Source: Anaerotignum sp. (GTDB lineage: Bacteria; Bacillota; Clostridia; Lachnospirales; Anaerotignaceae). From it: DNA of 44,040 bases. The notes beneath the pieces were generated by a model. It was not told where the DNA came from and made no database searches. It saw only the letters and a program-made list of their open reading frames with translations. Every line of letters begins with the position of its first letter. Position 1 is the stretch's first letter. The position numbers and the translations under genes are program-made. Shown here one piece after another: positions 32,650 to 40,683 of the stretch. The stretch is from NCBI GenBank assembly GCA_020024265.1, contig JAHHTW010000017.1:1-44040 (forward strand). Direction: 5' to 3'.

Positions 32650-33864
32650 ATGAAAGAAAAAATTGTATTGGCATATTCCGGCGGTTTGGATACATCCGTA
32701 ATCATTCCATGGCTCAAAGAAAATTATGATGCAGAAGTGATCGCTGTGTGCGGTGACGTGGGACAGGGCAAGGAAACAGAAGGCTTGGAGGAAAAAGCGC
32801 TGAAAACAGGTGCAAGCAAGCTCTATATTGCGGATTTGACAGAAGAATTTATCACAGATGCCATCTATCCCTGTGTCAAGGCAAATGCGGTATATGAAGG
32901 CAAATATCTTCTGGGTACTTCCATGGCACGTCCCATCATTGCAAAGAAGCTGGTGGAAATTGCGAAAAAAGAAGGCGCAACGGCAATCTGCCACGGTGCA
33001 ACCGGTAAGGGCAATGATCAGGTGCGTTTTGAATTGACCATCAAGGCATTGGCTCCCGAACTGAAAATTATCGCTCCTTGGCGATTGGACACATGGGGCA
33101 TGGAAAGCCGTGAAGATGAATTGGCTTATCTGGAGGCGCATGGCATTCCCTTTGAAGCAAGTCATGACAATTCCTACAGCCGTGACCGCAATATCTGGCA
33201 TCTGAGCCATGAAGGTCTGGAGCTGGAAGATCCCGCAAACGAACCCAACTACAAGCATTTGCTACAGCTTGGCGTATCTCCTGAGGATGCACCGGATACA
33301 CCACAATACATCACACTGGACTTTGAAGCGGGTATCCCTGTTGCACTCAACGGCGACAAGCTGAGCCCTGTGGAAATGCTGACAAAGCTGAATGAAATCG
33401 GCGGAAAAAATGGTATTGGTATTGCCGATATCTGCGAAAACCGTGTTGTTGGTATGAAATCCCGTGGCGTATATGAAACACCCGGAGGTACCATTTTGTA
33501 CTATGCACACCGTGAACTGGAATACCTTTGCACAGACAAGAAAACACAGGCGTTCAATGAAGTGGCAAGCAATAAATTCACAGAGCTGGTATACAGCGGC
33601 GAATGGTATACCCCACTGCGTGAAGCGCTGAGTGCATATTTCGATAAAGTCAATGAAACCGTAACAGGCAGTGTAAAATTGAAGCTCTACAAAGGCAATA
33701 TTATGCCTGCCGGAACCACTTCTCCTTACAGCCTGTACAACGAGTCTATGGCAAGCTTTACAACAGGCGAATTGTACAACCATAAAGATGCAGACGGCTT
33801 TATCAACCTCTTTGGTTTGCCTCTGAAGGTACGTGCCATGATGATGGATCAGAACAATAAATAA
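32650..33864 (+). CDS. argG: Argininosuccinate synthase
   Basis: A 404-residue enzyme joining citrulline and aspartate with ATP, the seventh step of arginine synthesis. The N-type ATP loop AYSGGLDTSV (residues 8-17) and EGKYLLGTSMARPIIAKK, HGATGKGNDQVRFE and DRNIWHLSHEGLELEDP are diagnostic. The length is normal. GAAGGAGG lies about ten bases before the ATG at 32650. argH follows 105 bases later with a terminator between them. Confidence 0.97.
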   Translation: MKEKIVLAYSGGLDTSVIIPWLKENYDAEVIAVCGDVGQGKETEGLEEKALKTGASKLYIADLTEEFITDAIYPCVKANAVYEGKYLLGTSMARPIIAKKLVEIAKKEGATAICHGATGKGNDQVRFELTIKALAPELKIIAPWRLDTWGMESREDELAYLEAHGIPFEASHDNSYSRDRNIWHLSHEGLELEDPANEPNYKHLLQLGVSPEDAPDTPQYITLDFEAGIPVALNGDKLSPVEMLTKLNEIGGKNGIGIADICENRVVGMKSRGVYETPGGTILYYAHRELEYLCTDKKTQAFNEVASNKFTELVYSGEWYTPLREALSAYFDKVNETVTGSVKLKLYKGNIMPAGTTSPYSLYNESMASFTTGELYNHKDADGFINLFGLPLKVRAMMMDQNNK

Positions 33865-33893
33865 GAAATCAAATCAAGCATAAACAGACAAAA

Positions 33894-33936
33894 ATGGATA
33901 AAAGATGGCAATTTGCTTGCTTTTATCCATTTTTTT
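33894..33936 (+). terminator. Terminator or attenuator between argG and argH
   Basis: ATGGATAAAAG (33894-33904) pairs perfectly with CTTTTATCCAT (33920-33930), followed by six T. It lies 30 bases past argG and ends 16 bases before the argH ribosome binding site. Read-through would be needed for joint transcription, unless argH has its own promoter, which was not seen. Confidence 0.85.
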
Positions 33937-33969
33937 CATCATATCAAAAAAGAGAAAGGACGATGTTCT

Positions 33970-35352
33970 ATGCAGAAACTTTGGGGTGGTCGCTTCACCA
34001 AATCCACAGACAGCTTTACCGATCATTTTCATTCCTCCATCGGCTTTGACAGCCGCATGTATCATGAGGATATTACAGGCAGTATGGCACATGCACAGAT
34101 GCTGGGCAAGCAAAACATCATACCACAGGAGGATGCAGACATAATCGTAAAGACATTGGGCGAGATTTTGGAGGATATTGATGCGGGCAAAATCAGCTTT
34201 GACGAAAAAGCCGAGGATATTCATATGAATATCGAAACCATACTCATCAGCCGTATTGGGGATGTTGGAAAACGCCTGCATACCGGCAGAAGCAGAAACG
34301 ATCAGGTGGCATTGGACACCCGTATGTATACCAAAAAAGAGATTACAGAAATTCAGAAATTGGTGAAAAATCTGATGCAGGAGCTGAATACGCTGGCTGC
34401 TGCGCATACAGAAACCATACTGCCGGGCTATACCCATTTGCAACGTGCGCAGCCCGTTACACTGGCACATCATCTGCTGGCATATCTGGAAATGTTCAAA
34501 AGAGATTACGCACGTTTGTCCGATACATATAAACGTACCGATGTGCTGCCCTTGGGCAGCGGCGCATTGGCAACGACCACATATCCTTTGGATCGCTTCT
34601 TTGTAGCAAAGAAGCTGGGCTTTGCGGAGATTTCCGCAAATAGCATGGATGCGGTATCCGATCGGGATTTCTGTGTGGAGCTGGTTTCTGCACTTTCTAT
34701 TATGATGATGCATTTGAGCCGTTTTTGTGAGGAGTTGATTTTGTGGAGCAGCCATGAATTCCATTTTATTGAGCTGGATGATGCATATTCCACAGGCTCC
34801 AGCATTATGCCGCAAAAGAAAAACCCAGATATGGCAGAACTGATTCGTGGCAAAAGCGGTCGTGTCTATGGGCATTTGATGGGGCTTTTGACAACACTCA
34901 AAGGTCTGCCCTTGGCATACAATAAGGATATGCAGGAGGATAAGGAAGGGCTGTTTGATGCCATTGATACCGTAAAAATGTGCCTGCCTGTATTTACCAA
35001 TATGATTGCAACCATGACGGTTCAGAAGGATGCCATGCTGCAAGCGGCAAAGGGCGGATTTACCAATGCAACCGATGCGGCAGATTGGTTGGTCAAACAG
35101 GGTGTGGCATTTCGGGATGCACATAGCATCATTGGGCGTTTGGTGTTGTACTGTATCGAACATCAAACCAATTTGGATGATCTGTCTTTGGCGGAATATC
35201 GAGCAATCTCTCCCGTGTTTGACGAAACAGTGTACGAAGCCATTGGCGTAAAACAGTGCGTAGAAGCACGAAATGTCATTGGCGGACCGGCAAAGGCGGC
35301 GACAGAACAAGCAATTGCACAAAATCAGGCGTACTTATCCGCTCTGATGTGA
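33970..35352 (+). CDS. argH: Argininosuccinate lyase
   Basis: A 460-residue enzyme that splits argininosuccinate into arginine and fumarate. The fumarase-superfamily signature GSSIMPQKKNPD (about residues 277-288) is present, together with KLWGGRFTKSTD at the start and the HTGRSRNDQVALDTR-like LHTGRSRNDQVALDTRMY. The start at 33970 follows GAAAGGA; an earlier in-frame ATG falls within the terminator and was rejected. After it, a weak AATGGAA-AATCA-TTCCATT hairpin (35376-35394) with T residues may terminate the transcript. Confidence 0.97.
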   Translation: MQKLWGGRFTKSTDSFTDHFHSSIGFDSRMYHEDITGSMAHAQMLGKQNIIPQEDADIIVKTLGEILEDIDAGKISFDEKAEDIHMNIETILISRIGDVGKRLHTGRSRNDQVALDTRMYTKKEITEIQKLVKNLMQELNTLAAAHTETILPGYTHLQRAQPVTLAHHLLAYLEMFKRDYARLSDTYKRTDVLPLGSGALATTTYPLDRFFVAKKLGFAEISANSMDAVSDRDFCVELVSALSIMMMHLSRFCEELILWSSHEFHFIELDDAYSTGSSIMPQKKNPDMAELIRGKSGRVYGHLMGLLTTLKGLPLAYNKDMQEDKEGLFDAIDTVKMCLPVFTNMIATMTVQKDAMLQAAKGGFTNATDAADWLVKQGVAFRDAHSIIGRLVLYCIEHQTNLDDLSLAEYRAISPVFDETVYEAIGVKQCVEARNVIGGPAKAATEQAIAQNQAYLSALM

Positions 35353-35551
35353 TGAGAATGTAAAAAATAGTATTTTAATGGAAAATCATTCCATTTTCCC
35401 TTGCGCTTTTGCATAAAGTGTGTTAATATTTCGTTAAGAAAGGACGGCAAGCCGTTTTGTTCTACAGAAAAACAGAAGAAGAATATGGAATTTCGTACCC
35501 GTACAAGAGATGTAAAGGCAATGTGTGAATAGATTTTTATGCCATATTCAC

Positions 35552-35580
35552 TTGCGATTTTTCTGGGATTATGTTACTAT
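35552..35580 (+). promoter_or_regulatory. Probable promoter of the AbrB-type regulator
   Basis: TTGCGA (35552-35557) and TACTAT (35575-35580) are separated by 17 bases, 68 bases before the start codon. Nothing else clear was seen in the gap from 35395. Confidence 0.45.
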
Positions 35581-35647
35581 TTCGTTCGTCAAACAGCTTG
35601 CCGATAGATATACATTTTGGTAAGCAAATATCACAAGGGGGAATATA

Positions 35648-35908
35648 ATGAAATCAACAGGAATTGTACGAAAAGTAGATGAATTGGGTCGTGTGGTTCT
35701 GCCAATTGAGCTGCGTCGCAATATGGGGATTGCGATCAAAGACTCTTTGGAAATTTTTGTGGAAGATGGCACCATTGTATTGAAGAAATACGAACCGGCA
35801 GATATTTTCACAGGAAATATGGACGACCTGATCGACTATAAAGGAAAAAAGGTTTCTAAACAGTCCATCATAGAAATGGCACAGCTTGCAGGATTGGATA
35901 TTCGATAA
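35648..35908 (+). CDS. AbrB/SpoVT-family transition-state regulator
   Basis: An 86-residue DNA-binding protein. Residues 1-50 are the swapped-hairpin AbrB domain (MKSTGIVRKVDELGRVVLPIELRRNMGI), with Lys/Arg residues used for DNA contact, followed by DSLEIFVEDGTIVLKKY, typical of AbrB and Abh. The C-terminal 35 residues form a helix-rich oligomerisation segment (KVSKQSIIEMAQLAGLDIR). AAGGGGG lies seven bases before the ATG. AbrB proteins hold back stationary-phase or sporulation genes; the target here is unknown. Convergent glgB is separated by a strong terminator. Confidence 0.92.
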   Translation: MKSTGIVRKVDELGRVVLPIELRRNMGIAIKDSLEIFVEDGTIVLKKYEPADIFTGNMDDLIDYKGKKVSKQSIIEMAQLAGLDIR

Positions 35909-35922
35909 GAATGTATGATAAG

Positions 35923-35974
35923 AAAATGCACCACACAAAAAGAACGTTTGGATCTTCTGTGTGGTGCATTTTTT
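35923..35974. terminator. Bidirectional terminator between the AbrB-type gene and glgB
   Basis: AAATGCACCACACA (35924-35937) pairs perfectly with TGTGTGGTGCATTT (35958-35971). T runs follow on both strands. Confidence 0.9.
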
Positions 35975-35992
35975 ATGCCGCATTTTTGGCTT

Positions 35993-38215
35993 TTATTTTT
36001 TGGACTCCTTTTTTGGAAGCTCTTGCAAAACCACCATGCCCAAAGGCGGAACCTGTATATGGATGCTGTGGGGCAGGCAATGGTATGCGTTTGGTTGGCT
36101 GTTTACGGGTTTTGTATTGACAACACCGCTTCCGCCGTATGCAATATCATCGCTGTTGAATATTTCCGTATAGGCTCCGGCAGTCGGTACGCCCAGGCAG
36201 AAATCCGGATATGTTTTGGGTGTAAAATTGCATATGAAATAGAGCGTGCGTGTATCGCTGCGCCGCATGAAGGAAACCACCGAGGATTGCGCATCGTCAC
36301 AGTCAATCCATGTGAAGCCATCGGCATGATGGTCTTTTTCCCAAAAAGCAGGCTCGGAAAGATACAGATGATTGAGCGCTTTGACATAACGCTGCATCTG
36401 TTGATGGTCTTGATATTGCAGCAAATGCCAATCCAAACTTTTCGCTTCTGACCACTCCTGAAATTGTGCAAATTCATTGCCCATAAACAGGAGTTTTTTT
36501 CCGGGATGGGCATACATAAAGCCGTAGGACAGACGCAGATTTGCATATTTCTGCCATAAATCTCCCGGCATTTTGCCGATCATGGGGCTTTTGCCATGTA
36601 CCACCTCATCATGAGAGAGTACCAAAACGAATTTTTCAGAATGGTTGTATGCCATACCAAATGTCAAGTTGTTATGATGGTATTTTCTGTAAATGGGATC
36701 TTTTTGGATATAGAACAGGAAGTCGTTCATCCAGCCCATATTCCATTTGAATGTAAAGCCAAGTCCGCCGTCTGCAACAGGCTTTGTCACACCTTCCCAG
36801 GATGTGGATTCCTCTGCAATCGTTATGGCGCCTGGCTCACGCTCTGCAATGATTGAATTGAAATGCTTGATGAGTTCTACGGCTTCTATATTTTCTCTGC
36901 CGCCATAGATATTGGGTGTCCACTCGCCGTCGTTTTTGCAGAAATCCAGATACAGCATAGATGCTACCGCATCGACACGTAAGCCGTCAATATGATATTC
37001 ATGCAGCCAGAATAAGGCATTTGCGATCAAAAAGTTGCTGACCTCCTTTCTGCCATAATTGAAGATATATGTGCCCCATTGCAGATGCTCGCCTTGGCGG
37101 GGATCTTGATGCTCATACAATGCAGTGCCGTCAAAGCGCCCCAGAGAAAAGTCGTCCTTTGGAAAATGTGCCGGTACCCAGTCCAGTATGACACCAATGC
37201 CGTTTTGGTGACAGGCATCCACAAATGCCTTGAACATTTCCGGTGTACCGTAACGGCTGGTAGGTGCATAGTAGCCCGTTACCTGATAGCCCCAGCTGCC
37301 GTCAAAGGGATGCTCTGTAACAGGCAGCAGCTCAATTTGGCGAAAGCCCATTTCTTTGACATAAGGAATCAAACGCTCTGCAAGCTCTGTATAAGTCAAA
37401 AAGCGGTTTTCTTCTTCCGGTACACGCATCCAGGAACCAAGATGTACTTCATAGATATTCATGGGGGATGCATAGACATCCGCTTTTTTTCTTGCTGTCA
37501 TCCATTTTCGATCTTTCCATTTGTAACGATGCAGAGGATAGATTACAGATGCGGTATCCGGACGCAGCTGCGCATAGAAAGCATAAGGATCACATTTATC
37601 CACCTGTCTGCCTGTGGACTGTACGATATGGAATTTATACTGATCCATTGCGGTAAGCCCGGGAATGAACAGCTCCCATATGCCGGAATTGCCCAATAAA
37701 CGCATGGGATGACGCAGTGTGTTCCAGCCATTGAAATTTCCGATGACGCTTACACTTTTGGCATTTGGCGCCCATACGGCAAAGGATACCCCTCTGGCAC
37801 CTTCAAATGTCATCAAATGTGCGCCCAGTTTTTCATATATGGTATAGTGTGTACCGGCGCCAAAGAGATAGCGGTCATATTCGGAAACGGTGGGGGAGAA
37901 GGCATAGGGATCATAGCTCTGCCAATGATTGCCTGCAAAGTCCGTACAATCCAGACGATAGCGAAACCACTGGCTGCGACTGGGTATGCAGACTTCAAAA
38001 AAACCGTCTTCATGAATACGTTCCATAGGGTATTTTTGCCGTTTGTTCACAGCATCTATGACGGTGACTTTCTCTGCGGTGGGAAGGAAGGCACGTACTA
38101 CAACACACGGCTTGCCGTTTTCCTCTATTTCGTGCATCCCCAATATGGTATGGGGGTCTGTATGCTCTCCTTGAATGATTTGAAAAAGTGCGCTTAAATG
38201 TTTTGCATTCATCAT
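35993..38215 (-). CDS. glgB: 1,4-alpha-glucan branching enzyme
   Basis: A 740-residue GH13 enzyme that makes alpha-1,6 branches in glycogen. An N-terminal CBM48-type domain (about 20-220) comes before the catalytic barrel: GSWGYQVTGYYAPTSRYG, DWVPAHFPKD, GLRVDAVASMLYLD (nucleophile Asp), AEEST (acid/base Glu) and LSHDEVVHGKSPM (stabilising Asp), then a C-terminal beta domain. The start at 38215 is a pair of ATGs with AAAGGAG nine bases upstream; the frame stays open for another 571 codons opposite the nuclease gene, which is an artefact of that gene's composition. No other glycogen gene lies in the window, so this branching enzyme stands alone. Its promoter in 38216-38390 shows only a weak TAAAAT. 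Confidence 0.95.
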   Translation of the reverse strand: MMNAKHLSALFQIIQGEHTDPHTILGMHEIEENGKPCVVVRAFLPTAEKVTVIDAVNKRQKYPMERIHEDGFFEVCIPSRSQWFRYRLDCTDFAGNHWQSYDPYAFSPTVSEYDRYLFGAGTHYTIYEKLGAHLMTFEGARGVSFAVWAPNAKSVSVIGNFNGWNTLRHPMRLLGNSGIWELFIPGLTAMDQYKFHIVQSTGRQVDKCDPYAFYAQLRPDTASVIYPLHRYKWKDRKWMTARKKADVYASPMNIYEVHLGSWMRVPEEENRFLTYTELAERLIPYVKEMGFRQIELLPVTEHPFDGSWGYQVTGYYAPTSRYGTPEMFKAFVDACHQNGIGVILDWVPAHFPKDDFSLGRFDGTALYEHQDPRQGEHLQWGTYIFNYGRKEVSNFLIANALFWLHEYHIDGLRVDAVASMLYLDFCKNDGEWTPNIYGGRENIEAVELIKHFNSIIAEREPGAITIAEESTSWEGVTKPVADGGLGFTFKWNMGWMNDFLFYIQKDPIYRKYHHNNLTFGMAYNHSEKFVLVLSHDEVVHGKSPMIGKMPGDLWQKYANLRLSYGFMYAHPGKKLLFMGNEFAQFQEWSEAKSLDWHLLQYQDHQQMQRYVKALNHLYLSEPAFWEKDHHADGFTWIDCDDAQSSVVSFMRRSDTRTLYFICNFTPKTYPDFCLGVPTAGAYTEIFNSDDIAYGGSGVVNTKPVNSQPNAYHCLPHSIHIQVPPLGMVVLQELPKKESKK

Positions 38216-38590
38216 TTTTTTCAGCTCCTTTGTGGTTTTGAAAATTGCCTGCACAATCATTTGTGCCGACATTTGGATATGGGCATTTCGCACCGCATAT
38301 GCACAATGATATGATTTTATTTTACCAGATTTTTGTATGGATAACATCCCTTCTTTTGAAAATATATGCCGCTTTTTTTGATTTTTTGGAATGCCGTGAA
38401 AAAAACATGCCATTGCAGGAAGAAAGGAGTGGTATGCTATGGACAAACCGTCGTTTGTGCGAAAAAATTTTGACGGCAAAAAGAAATTGTCAGAAGGAGA
38501 AAAAAAGACTATACTGAATATATCAAAGTAGATGGTTTGCGTGAGAAACGTTGCCGATGATATCCGGATTTTTTTAAGGAGGGAAAACGT
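38216..38590. other. Divergent intergenic region between glgB and the beta-CASP nuclease
   Basis: This gap of 375 bases must hold the glgB promoter on the left, with only weak matches seen. On the right a plus-strand promoter TTGTCA (38487-38492), 17 bases, TATACT (38510-38515) leads toward the nuclease gene. A 30-codon frame (ATG about 38440) with a fair ribosome binding site was considered, but it overlaps that promoter. Confidence 0.5.
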
Positions 38591-40216
38591 ATGAAGCTGA
38601 TGTTTTTGGGTGCGGATCATGAGGTGACAGGCAGCTGTCACTATATAGAAGCCTGTGGCAAAAGCATACTGCTTGATTGCGGTATGGAACAGGGACGGGA
38701 TACTTATGAAAATCAGGAGATACCGGTGGCAGCATCTGCCATTGACTTTGTATTTCTCTCCCATGCGCATATCGACCATTCGGGTTTGATCCCATTGCTG
38801 TATAAAAATGGATTTCAGGGGCAGATCTATGCCACAGAAGCAACTTGTGACCTCTGCCGTATTATGCTGCTGGATAGCGCACATATCCAAGAATTTGAAG
38901 CAAAATGGAGAAACAGAAAGGCAAAGCGTGCCGGTACACCTCCTTTTGCGCCTTTGTACACGGTTGCAGAGGCTACGGCAGTGATGGAGCATTTTGTTCC
39001 ATGTGCGTATATGAAAAAAATAGAGGTGGCAGAAGGCATTGCGCTGCGCTTTACGGATGTGGGGCATTTGCTTGGATCTGCGAGTATGGAAATTTGGCTG
39101 ACGGAAGATGATGTGACCAAAAAAATTGTGTTTTCCGGAGATGTTGGGAATATCAATCAGCCCATTGTGCATGATCCGTCTTATACCACGCAAGCCGATT
39201 ATGTCATTATGGAAAGCACATATGGCGATCGCTATCACCAGTCGGCGCCGGATTATGTCGGCGAATTGGCAGCACAGATCCAGCAGACGCTGGATCGTGG
39301 CGGCAATCTTGTGATTCCGTCTTTTGCTGTGGGGCGTACACAGGAAATGCTGTATTTCATACGGGAAATCAAGGAAAAGCATCTGGTGCAGGGGCATGAT
39401 CACTTCCCTGTGTATGTGGACAGCCCGCTTGCCATAGAAGCCACAAAGGTGTTTATGGAAAATCATATGAATTGTTTTGATGCCGAAGCGATGGCTTTGA
39501 TTGCACAGGGCATCAATCCGCTGGAATTTCCGGGACTGAAGCTGGCAGTTACGGCGGAGGATTCTACTGCAATCAATTTTGACCGTACACCAAAGGTGAT
39601 TCTTTCCGCATCCGGTATGTGTGAAGCAGGACGCATCCGCCATCATTTGAAGCACAATTTGTGGCGCAGGGAGTGTACGGTGCTTTTCGTAGGCTATCAG
39701 GCGATTGGCACACTGGGGCGTAATCTTGTGGAGGGCGCACAGGAGGTGCGACTTTTTGGTGAAACCATAGAAGTCAATGCGCAAATTAGACAATTGGCAG
39801 GTGTCAGCGGGCATGCCGATAAAAAGGGGTTGCTGGAATGGATTACGCATTTTGCGCAGAAACCCAAGAAGGTCTTTGTGGTGCATGGGGAGGATTTGGT
39901 ATGCGAATCTTTTGCAAAATGCCTGCAAGAGGAATACGGCTATGATGTTGCTGCGCCTTACAGCGGTGCATGCTATGATTTGGCAAGCGGTACGATGATT
40001 TCTGCTGGTGTGCGTATTCCGGTTGCGCCCAAAATGTATCCGCAGGCAAAGGCGGTCAGCGAAGGCGGAAAAAGAGCCATGTATTTGGCAGGACAGCTGG
40101 ATGAAGCGGGAAAACGCCTGCTGCGCATCATTTCACAAAATAAGGGTGGTGCCAATCGGGATATGGAAAAAATGCTCAAACAAATCCATGCCCTGTGCGA
40201 TCAGCTGGAGAGCTGA
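38591..40216 (+). CDS. MBL-fold, beta-CASP nuclease (RNA-processing exonuclease type)
   Basis: A 541-residue metallo-beta-lactamase-fold protein with a beta-CASP insertion, the CPSF73/YSH1-like class that cuts RNA. The zinc site is HAHIDHSG (residues about 58-65), with DVGHLLGSAS, VFSGDVGN and the C-terminal His in VVHGE. The beta-CASP motifs are VIPSFAVGRTQEMLY, DSPLAIEATKVF, ILSASGMCEAGRI and SGHADKKGLLEW. The remaining 80 residues at the C-terminus are an extra helical tail. GGAGGG precedes the ATG. Single gene, with a promoter at 38487-38515. Confidence 0.92.
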   Translation: MKLMFLGADHEVTGSCHYIEACGKSILLDCGMEQGRDTYENQEIPVAASAIDFVFLSHAHIDHSGLIPLLYKNGFQGQIYATEATCDLCRIMLLDSAHIQEFEAKWRNRKAKRAGTPPFAPLYTVAEATAVMEHFVPCAYMKKIEVAEGIALRFTDVGHLLGSASMEIWLTEDDVTKKIVFSGDVGNINQPIVHDPSYTTQADYVIMESTYGDRYHQSAPDYVGELAAQIQQTLDRGGNLVIPSFAVGRTQEMLYFIREIKEKHLVQGHDHFPVYVDSPLAIEATKVFMENHMNCFDAEAMALIAQGINPLEFPGLKLAVTAEDSTAINFDRTPKVILSASGMCEAGRIRHHLKHNLWRRECTVLFVGYQAIGTLGRNLVEGAQEVRLFGETIEVNAQIRQLAGVSGHADKKGLLEWITHFAQKPKKVFVVHGEDLVCESFAKCLQEEYGYDVAAPYSGACYDLASGTMISAGVRIPVAPKMYPQAKAVSEGGKRAMYLAGQLDEAGKRLLRIISQNKGGANRDMEKMLKQIHALCDQLES

Positions 40217-40497
40217 GCGTGCATATGTTTTGAGAGATGCTCTGTCCGGATTTGCTTGGGTGCAATATGCAAAAAGTGGTATCTGTGCAATTGTATGGTA
40301 TTGCTCAAAATATGCGGTATGAAAAAAAGAATGATTGGTGGAGTATACATAAAAAAATTCGCTTTACAGAAAGAAATAACAATAAAATACACAAAAAATA
40401 CCTGTATTTCATACGGTATGCAGATGGCAAAAGAACTTTTGCAAAACAATAAATTTTGAGAAAAACTACCTTGCGAAATTTACGGTTTTGGTATAAT
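40217..40497 (+). other. Long gap with a -10 element upstream of ppdK
   Basis: From 40217 to about 40460 the sequence is AT-rich and shows no supported gene. TATAAT at 40492-40497 is preceded by TTGCGA at 40471-40476, with only 15 bases between; it may be the ppdK promoter, leaving a leader of about 180 bases. Confidence 0.4.
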
Positions 40498-40524
40498 CTT
40501 AGTAACAGGGAGGTATCGCCAAAA

Positions 40525-40581
40525 ATGGAAATCGTCTATGGCAATATGACCTGTAGGTATGATGTGGGAAGATGTACATAA
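40525..40581 (+). CDS. Candidate 18-residue leader peptide before ppdK
   Basis: GGGAGG (40508-40513) lies 11 bases before an ATG that opens 18 codons (MEIVYGNMTCRYDVGRCT) and ends in TAA. A hairpin AAACGAT-GGCAT-ATCGTTT (40580-40598) begins on the stop codon, followed by TTTC. The arrangement suggests translation-dependent control of the ppdK leader, but it rests on spacing and structure alone. Confidence 0.25.
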   Translation: MEIVYGNMTCRYDVGRCT

Positions 40582-40683
40582 ACGATGGCATATCGTTTTC
40601 GGTGCATAGCGCCTTTGTGTATTTCTTTGAAGACACTTCCTGCTGTACTATAACATCTCAATTAAATTAGGAGGGAATCGACT

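Noticed and set aside
38440..38532. 30-codon frame with AAAGGAG upstream, before the nuclease gene
   Set aside because: It overlaps a better-supported promoter (TTGTCA-17-TATACT at 38487-38515), and an alternative out-of-frame ATG uses the same site. There is no sign of conservation.
38216..39928. Minus-strand open frame of 571 codons upstream of glgB, opposite the nuclease gene
   Set aside because: It is the antisense of a well-supported beta-CASP nuclease gene, has no family resemblance or internal ribosome binding site, and glgB has its own start and site at 38215. The lack of stops follows from the codon use of the sense gene.
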